Shown here piece by piece: positions 62,658 through 64,000 of a stretch of DNA of 64,000 nucleotides (positions are counted from its first letter, which is position 1; every line of letters begins with the position of its first letter). Source of the stretch: JAJZMA01 sp021850405 (GTDB lineage Bacteria; Chloroflexota; Dormibacteria; Aeolococcales; Aeolococcaceae); assembly GCA_027365835.1 (NCBI GenBank), contig DAHXLU010000109.1, positions 4,221-68,220 of the forward strand, read 5' to 3'. Below the pieces are notes generated by a model. It made no database searches, had not been told where the DNA came from, and was given only the letters and a program-made list of their open reading frames with translations. The position numbers and the translations under genes were made by a program.

Positions 62658-63180
62658 CCGGGCAATTACAGTTGCAGATCTTTTGCTGGGCGAGGCTTAT
62701 GGAGAGCAGCGGGCGCGTCTCATAAGCGAGCGGGCCCTGGAGCGCGAGAGGCGACGGATCCAGCTTTGCGGCCTCGGTATCGTCTTCGAAAACCGGGACA
62801 TGGTGGTGGGTATCCTGGAGGAGCTGGCTTGGAAGGAGCAGCTTGCCGGTGATGCTGTCCTGGCCTATCTGGAGCTGTTGAACCCTGTCCTGGAAACTGC
62901 TGACGTTCTGGCCTCGGTCTTTGCACATGCAGCTGCACTGGGTCAGCTTTCTCCTGCTCCAGGAGCAATCACGCTCTCCCTGGAGGGAGCCGTCTACCAG
63001 GCCACCGAACTGTCTCTGGCTGCGGCAGGAGAGAGCGGGCTTTCCCTGCTCTACTGGTCTTTCGACCGCTCGGCTACCTCCCTTTCTTCCAGCGTAGATC
63101 TGCTGGTCGCGCTCGGCAATGAGGTGGTGGCGGTACCCAGTGTGGTGGCGGCCGAGGTGAGGCAGCTCATAGCCGGGTAG
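62644..63180 (+). CDS. unrecognised protein overlapping the acyl-CoA dehydrogenase
   Basis: 178 residues, soluble, helix-rich (ARLISERALERERRRIQLCGLGIVFENRDM, LAGDAVLAYLELL) with hydrophobic strands in the second half. No family recognised. ATG 62644 overlaps the dehydrogenase end by 14 bases and has GGGGGGAG upstream, so translation is coupled and it probably acts in the same pathway. Confidence 0.65.
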   Translation: MATASRAITVADLLLGEAYGEQRARLISERALERERRRIQLCGLGIVFENRDMVVGILEELAWKEQLAGDAVLAYLELLNPVLETADVLASVFAHAAALGQLSPAPGAITLSLEGAVYQATELSLAAAGESGLSLLYWSFDRSATSLSSSVDLLVALGNEVVAVPSVVAAEVRQLIAG

Positions 63181-63415
63181 GGTTACTTTCCGCTCGCCGC
63201 GCTGGGCCTGTGAAGGTGCGGTGCCGACCTGTTCTGGCCAATATTGAACCTTTTTGCTGTTTTTTACTACTCATTAGTAGAGCCTCTATCAAACGGCTCT
63301 CCAGATACGGTCCAGAAGCAGTCACGGCTCGCCCCTGCTGCCATATCTGGCACCAGGGCAGGCGGGCATCAGAAGGACGCAGGCGAGCCATCTGGTTTTT
63401 TGAGGAGGGTGATCC

Positions 63416-63877
63416 ATGAAGCTGGGCAAAAGTCTCTATTATTCTGCTGGCATTATGGTCGGGCTCTGTCTCCCGCTGCTGCTTGCCGGCCAGAGTGCAG
63501 CCAGTAGCGGCCAGACGGTATCCACACTTCCTTCCCAGTCAATCGGAGGGGTGAGCGCAGCCCTGCTGGCAGCTCATGGGGTCTTTCTCTCTCCTGTGAC
63601 GCCTCTGCCGCCGGGTTCGGGTGTGTCGGCAACTGCCATAGCCTCAGAGTTCTCTCTCCTGGCAGCAGCCAGTGCGCCTGCAGTGGGCTATTTCTATGTG
63701 ACGGCACCTGGGCTTGAAGGCAGTGGCCCCATGTGGGTGGCAGTGGGCATTGCTCCGTACAGGAGCGCTTCCAGCTCTGTGCAGAATAGGTATTCGGCTG
63801 TTACCGGGGGGCGCAGCCCGGCATGGGTGATTGCGTTTTATTCGCAAAGAGGAAGTTGCCGCTCGCGTCCCCAGTAG
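63416..63877 (+). CDS. hypothetical secreted protein
   Basis: 153 residues. A Sec signal peptide (MKLGKSLYYSAGIMVGLCLPLLLAG, cleaved near SAAS) is followed by about 120 residues that alternate short strands (AVGYFYVTA, MWVAVGIAP, AWVIAFYS). Ends in a basic CRSRPQ. ATG follows GAGGAGGGTGATCC. Not recognised; it resembles the exported hypothetical at 8.2-8.9 kb in size and style only. Confidence 0.6.
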   Translation: MKLGKSLYYSAGIMVGLCLPLLLAGQSAASSGQTVSTLPSQSIGGVSAALLAAHGVFLSPVTPLPPGSGVSATAIASEFSLLAAASAPAVGYFYVTAPGLEGSGPMWVAVGIAPYRSASSSVQNRYSAVTGGRSPAWVIAFYSQRGSCRSRPQ

Positions 63878-63961
63878 TGGTGTAAATTCACCCCCAGAAG
63901 AGAGTTGAAAGATAACAGATTGGTCCTGACAATGTATTCAGGGCAGGAAAGAGAGCCAGTG

Positions 63962-64000
63962 ATGGCGGAGCTATTCTTCCGGACAGCGCAATTGCGTCAT
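63962..64000 (+). CDS. possible start of a further gene (partial)
   Basis: ATG 63962 opens a frame (MAELFFRTAQLRH) that runs off the right edge. GGAAAGAGAG eight or so bases upstream could be its ribosome site. Too short to judge. Confidence 0.3.
   Translation, partial: MAELFFRTAQLRH

Overview
The window is 64 kb of chromosome from a high-GC bacterium with a Gram-positive-type envelope. Signs of this are a MurT/GatD peptidoglycan amidation pair, an L,D-transpeptidase lipoprotein, a surface protein with an xPxTG-like C-terminal anchor, a dimeric (GlyQS) glycyl-tRNA synthetase, frequent GTG/TTG starts and about eight genes that look leaderless. Housekeeping gene order (prs, CNNM transporter, recO, glyS; then ppdK, dnaG, rpoD) and the secreted 42-residue repeats would suit the Chloroflexota/Dormibacterota/Actinomycetota side of the tree. 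That placement is inference; there is no rRNA in the window.

Layout. 1-4.3 kb: tail of an Fe-S oxidoreductase (CCG domain), an alpha/beta hydrolase, a HEAT-like repeat gene with a broken frame, and three tandem paralogues of an unrecognised family. 4.4-7.7 kb: divergent sulfate assimilation genes cysH and cysDN. 8-14 kb: tRNA-Ala, holA, a long-tailed rpsT on the other strand, ispE, murT, gatD. 14.2-20 kb: flavin-type ferredoxin reductase, small membrane protein, ROK sugar kinase with an aldo/keto reductase, and a phosphoesterase with an unknown membrane-associated partner. 20-24 kb: a secreted beta-helix/repeat protein, an MFS exporter and tRNA-Gln. 24.3-30.5 kb: glmU-prs-CNNM-recO-glyS.

30.5-40 kb is accessory: an orphan DNA methyltransferase, a DrrAB-like ABC exporter of differing composition, an orphan protein faintly like the N-terminal domain of class III lanthipeptide synthetases, an AAA_14/DUF4143 ATPase behind an operator-like repeat, a membrane protein, a (TC)19 microsatellite, a papain-family peptidase and a GNAT acetyltransferase. 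40.4-47.6 kb returns to core genes: ppdK, two small unknowns, dnaG, rpoD. 47.6-56 kb is envelope and signalling: an L,D-transpeptidase, inverted and direct short repeats, a surface protein, and a secreted Ser/Thr/Pro/Ala-rich stalk followed directly by a large sensor histidine kinase with no response regulator. 56.2-61.4 kb: tRNA-Asn, then a VirD4-like ATPase, M48 protease, DUF4234 membrane protein, ParA ATPase and a tail-anchored small protein. 61.4-64 kb: a glutaryl-CoA-dehydrogenase-like enzyme, an overlapping unknown, a secreted protein and the start of a further gene.

The observations most worth following are the CysH lacking one iron-sulfur cysteine, the tandem three-gene unknown family, the VirD4/M48/DUF4234/ParA cluster beside a tRNA, the stalk-plus-kinase pair, and the set of start codons placed just after -10-like boxes. 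No CRISPR array, integrase, transposase or rRNA was seen.
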